From Quercus robur (Eukaryota > Streptophyta > Magnoliopsida > Fagales > Fagaceae), in assembly GCF_932294415.1 (NCBI RefSeq), contig NC_065536.1, positions 14,043,974 through 14,107,973 of the forward strand: 64,000 nucleotides of DNA. The letters run 5' to 3'. Position numbers and translations under genes: made by a program. Each line of letters opens with the position of its first letter. The first letter of the stretch is position 1. Below, one piece after another: positions 62,416-64,000 of this stretch. A model generated the notes under the pieces. That model saw only the letters and a program-made list of their open reading frames with translations, did no database searches and had not been told where the DNA came from.

Positions 62416-63036
62416 TGCTAATTATATTTATATTTACCTTTCTAGACAAACTAGGTTTGTAGTAGGATTAGGAGATATATAATATACTACAATCAGACAC
62501 AAAGGGCTGTTGCAGAGATGTATAATTGAACGACGGCTTACTAAATATATTAGTGGATTGTAACAATAATAGGATCAAGCAAAATTGTCAAGAAATGTCG
62601 TGTTTTTATTATAAGGTTTACAGAGCATTTAAGGCTTTAAATTATGTCAAGTAAGCACCAAAGGATAAGTCCACAAAGTAGAGTTGGGGGTACAATGGCA
62701 TGCAGTAATTTTCTTGGGAAATAGTTATAATTAAAATAAAATAAAATAATTGTAATTTGGATGATGTGTTTCTTTGTGTATTTCAGTATACAAGTGATAA
62801 ATATATTGCTTCTTTCAAAACTTATTATATCTCTTATTTGTATATTACTTCATTTTTGTTTCTTTCCTTCGTTGAATTATTACCTTTTCTATTACACAAT
62901 TTATATTAGGAAGATATATTGCTTCTGTTAACATGTTTGACTTTGTTAATTGCCTTGCAATAGTTGGTCCTAACAACAGGTATTCTAATGTTTAAACCCT
63001 ATCCCACTAATATTGCTTTCATGTGTTGCAGGTTGA
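48967..63036 (+). CDS. ATG18g/h-type autophagy protein with BCAS3 region, 9 exons
   Basis: Exons: 48967-49209, 51318-51773, 52098-52538, 52835-53080, 53163-53963, 54045-54220, 61328-61458, 61548-62066, 63032-63036; 1005 aa, phases agree. The start is the first ATG (MKSQANKGNKS), followed by nine Asn (12-20) and seven His (30-36). Residues 45-80 carry the family's FIPNSLKFISSCIKTASSGVRSASASVAAS. WD-type propeller blades span about 82-500 (VLLLGYSNGFQVLD, FRAHTSPISALCFDPSGTLLVTASIHGNNINIFRI). The FRRG lipid-binding site appears as LHRG (455-458). The BCAS3 region (about 655-785) includes VEPVQWWDVCRRSSWPEREE; the tail is Ser/acidic, ending FAFSEEG. Relatives bind phosphoinositides in autophagosome formation. 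Confidence 0.93.
50073..50172 (+). repeat. tRNA-derived SINE in ATG18-like intron 1
   Basis: TTGTAGCTCAACTGGCACC (A box) and AGTGTTCAAATCCCCCTCC (B box) are about 30 bases apart, with an A-tail of about 11 bases at 50158. It belongs with the copies at 13468 and 39588. Confidence 0.65.
54610..54641. repeat. TA microsatellite in the copia LTR
   Basis: A TATATA run lies inside the 3' LTR. The matching position of the other LTR (about 56926) has a shorter run, so the tract expanded after insertion. Confidence 0.85.
54720..55626 (+). mobile_element. 5'-truncated LINE with exact 17-bp target duplication
   Basis: GTATATGTCATACAATT stands at 54703-54719 and again, perfectly, at 55627-55643. The insert ends in TTACTTATCAAAAAAAAA, the usual plant LINE tail. 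A 119-codon frame (54850-55209) encodes the end of ORF2: [72 protein letters not shown]. A stop at 55207 precedes LMWCLWRERNWRTFEDLE. The LINE lies inside the copia element, splitting its RNase H end from its LTR, so it is the younger insertion. Confidence 0.92.
55746..56300 (-). pseudogene. Copia gag remnant
   Basis: Read down from 56300, the minus strand gives LYYNVNNLRHIYDCHQNYFSLAFNDLSLEDYHAMFKGICEELILYQPISAEIKTMQKQRNYMHVAH. This closely follows the copia gag-polypeptide family (ordered RIYDL, SLEDYYAAFK, CEELN, QPIS words). It then shifts frame to HLVKEFQSLGKVHGQLRQSSLSKS and ends in a Gly/Arg-rich stretch (GGGGFSKGGRGGHGHDQREGG) like the one before the gag zinc knuckle. The knuckle itself is not seen. 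Upstream, a C run of about 26 bases (56325-56350 on +) makes a false poly-Gly. Confidence 0.7.
57150..57640 (+). pseudogene. LINE remnant in ATG18-like intron 6
   Basis: Plus frames read FGNDSLWRHIVEK(Y)GELFGYWTSRQVW, then ALLLVWAAALEKILTIDNLIKQDLQC. Both are standard sections of the plant LINE ORF2 C-terminus. A GA microsatellite (57430-57460) and several stops break it. Confidence 0.6.
57641..59809. other. Middle of ATG18-like intron 6
   Basis: No coding signal. TTATTACTTAACAAAAGAAAATGG near 58105 and TTTGCTACCTATCAAAAAATG near 58713 look like worn LINE 3' tails. GTTGTTGTTGTTAC at 57868 is a short microsatellite. Confidence 0.4.
59810..60593. mobile_element. hAT-like non-autonomous element in ATG18-like intron 6
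   Basis: The left end CAGTGTTGCTAAAAGGGTG and the right end (reverse complement) CAATGTTGGTAAAAGCG are related. They are flanked by ATATTTTG at 59802-59809 and ATATTTAG at 60594-60601, seven of eight matching. Subterminal words include GCCTAGGCACGC on the left and AGGCGCACGCTTTGCGCCTA on the right. There is no transposase. Confidence 0.65.
62300..62415 (+). repeat. SINE fragment and TA microsatellite in the last ATG18-like intron
   Basis: AATGGTACCTCCC, then GAGTCGTGGATTCAAAACTC and ATTGGATACATGTGG, follow the same SINE family as 13468. A TATATA run begins at 62390. Confidence 0.5.
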
Positions 63037-64000
63037 TGTGTAACTTATTGTGTCTAAATCGTGCTGAACTGATGCCATCTACTCTTGCATTCAGAGTGTT
63101 GTGTAATGATTGGTCTAAGCTCAGCCTAAAGGAGGGTGAGATTCTAATTGAGAAAAATGGGTTATTTTCTTTCAACAACTGAATACCTACTGACTGATTG
63201 ATACAAGTGAAATGATCTTGACGCATCAAAGCATTGCCGTTGCAAATGCCTGGTTTCTTCCCTTCTAATCCCATGTACATGTTGTAGATTGAAATTCATA
63301 ATACAAATTATTTGTGTGGAAAGGTTCTTTCTATGCTGTGTAACATTATTTATTCGTCAAAGAAAAAGAAAAAAAGGAAATAAAGAAGGAAATGAAAGAG
63401 TTTATTACTGTACAAAATGCATTCCTTGTTTGCCCAGGTTTCTCTTAGATGATACTATTACTTTTAACACCTATTCTCGAGTTTAGATGAACTGTTTTTC
63501 ACATTTATTGAGTTTGGTGGACTCTTGAGCTTTTTTGTCAGTAAAATGATTCTCTTACCCATGAAGGTAAGGCAATTTGAAGCAAGACATATTCTTCAAA
63601 CTAAAAAAAGAAAAACAGAAAGAAAGAAACATAAAAGGGATACTTCATTGCATGAGTCTATAGTTTTGTACTTGGCAGGATAGATCTCTCTCAGGGATAG
63701 GCATAATTACAGGAGCTGAAGTAGAATTTGAACTTGGCTAGATACTTCATAGACATAGTCTGTTGTTGTTGTTGGTATTACTATTATTATTTTTTTGTCT
63801 TCTATTGTTAAGAATTCCATAGGTGTAACAACAGGCATACATAGCTTGAACCATGATCGCCACAGTGCTTAATTATTACTGATCCTCGAGACAGCTTTGG
63901 TTGAACCTTCAGACTGCATCTGCACTTTCCTACATTCACTCTTGGAAATTCGGATAGGAAATAGAAATTTGTAATTGCCATTTAGCCAACACTCTGGGGT
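63037..64000 (+). other. ATG18-like 3' UTR and window end
   Basis: This follows the TGA at 63034-63036. The first 300-500 bases probably form the 3' UTR. No further coding exon of a known family was recognised before the window ends. The 93-codon minus frame at 62999-63280 overlaps the UTR and has no recognisable domain. Confidence 0.4.

Noticed and set aside
1..64000. A new multi-gene system or biosynthetic cluster
   Set aside because: The three intact genes belong to known, unrelated families and everything else resolves into transposons, repeats or spacer.

Overview
This is a piece of nuclear chromosome from a plant, most likely a woody eudicot. The evidence is GT-AG introns of 0.1-7 kb, AT-rich intergenic DNA, plant-specific gene families, and dense plant-type transposable elements (copia, LINE, Helitron, hAT, Harbinger MITEs, tRNA-derived SINEs). 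A Fagales-like genome is plausible, but the sequence alone does not prove it. No bacterial-style operon, CRISPR array, rRNA or intact tRNA gene was seen.

Three apparently intact protein-coding genes, all on the + strand, could be rebuilt exon by exon with reading phase preserved across every junction. (1) USE1-type SNARE, 12653-22359, 7 exons, 241 aa: a tail-anchored SNARE for Golgi-to-ER traffic. (2) A class-VI receptor-like cytoplasmic kinase (RBK1/RBK2 relatives), 34851-41861, 9 exons, 483 aa, all catalytic residues present, one GC-AG intron. (3) An ATG18g/h-type autophagy beta-propeller protein with a BCAS3 region, 48967-63036, 9 exons, 1005 aa, including a 7.1-kb intron full of transposons. 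A fourth locus on the - strand (6359-8266) is a decayed RKF3-like receptor kinase with two frameshifts, two in-frame stops and a lost kinase aspartate.

Layout: 1-495 minisatellite array; 828-2871 two Harbinger-like MITEs; 2875-6358 gene-free; 6359-8266 RKF3 pseudogene; 8400-12100 duplicated spacer, copia LTR with primer-binding site and LINE/RNase H remnant; 12653-22359 USE1, whose introns hold a LINE remnant, duplications, SINEs and a possible solo LTR; 22700-23530 minus-strand LINE remnant; 23995-25715 inverted-repeat element with a tandem duplication; 28283-~31985 Helitron with an RPA-like fragment, interrupted by a hAT element; 34851-41861 kinase; 44140-45838 LINE remnant; 47729-47988 fold-back repeat; 48967-63036 ATG18-like gene, with a LINE nested in a copia element inside intron 6.

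The genes are ordinary housekeeping and signalling genes and do not form a cluster. I did not find a new biological system. The most informative structures are the nested mobile elements with exact target-site duplications, the RPA-carrying Helitron fragment, and gene-structure oddities (GC-AG intron, a final coding exon of five bases, degenerate propeller lipid-binding motif).
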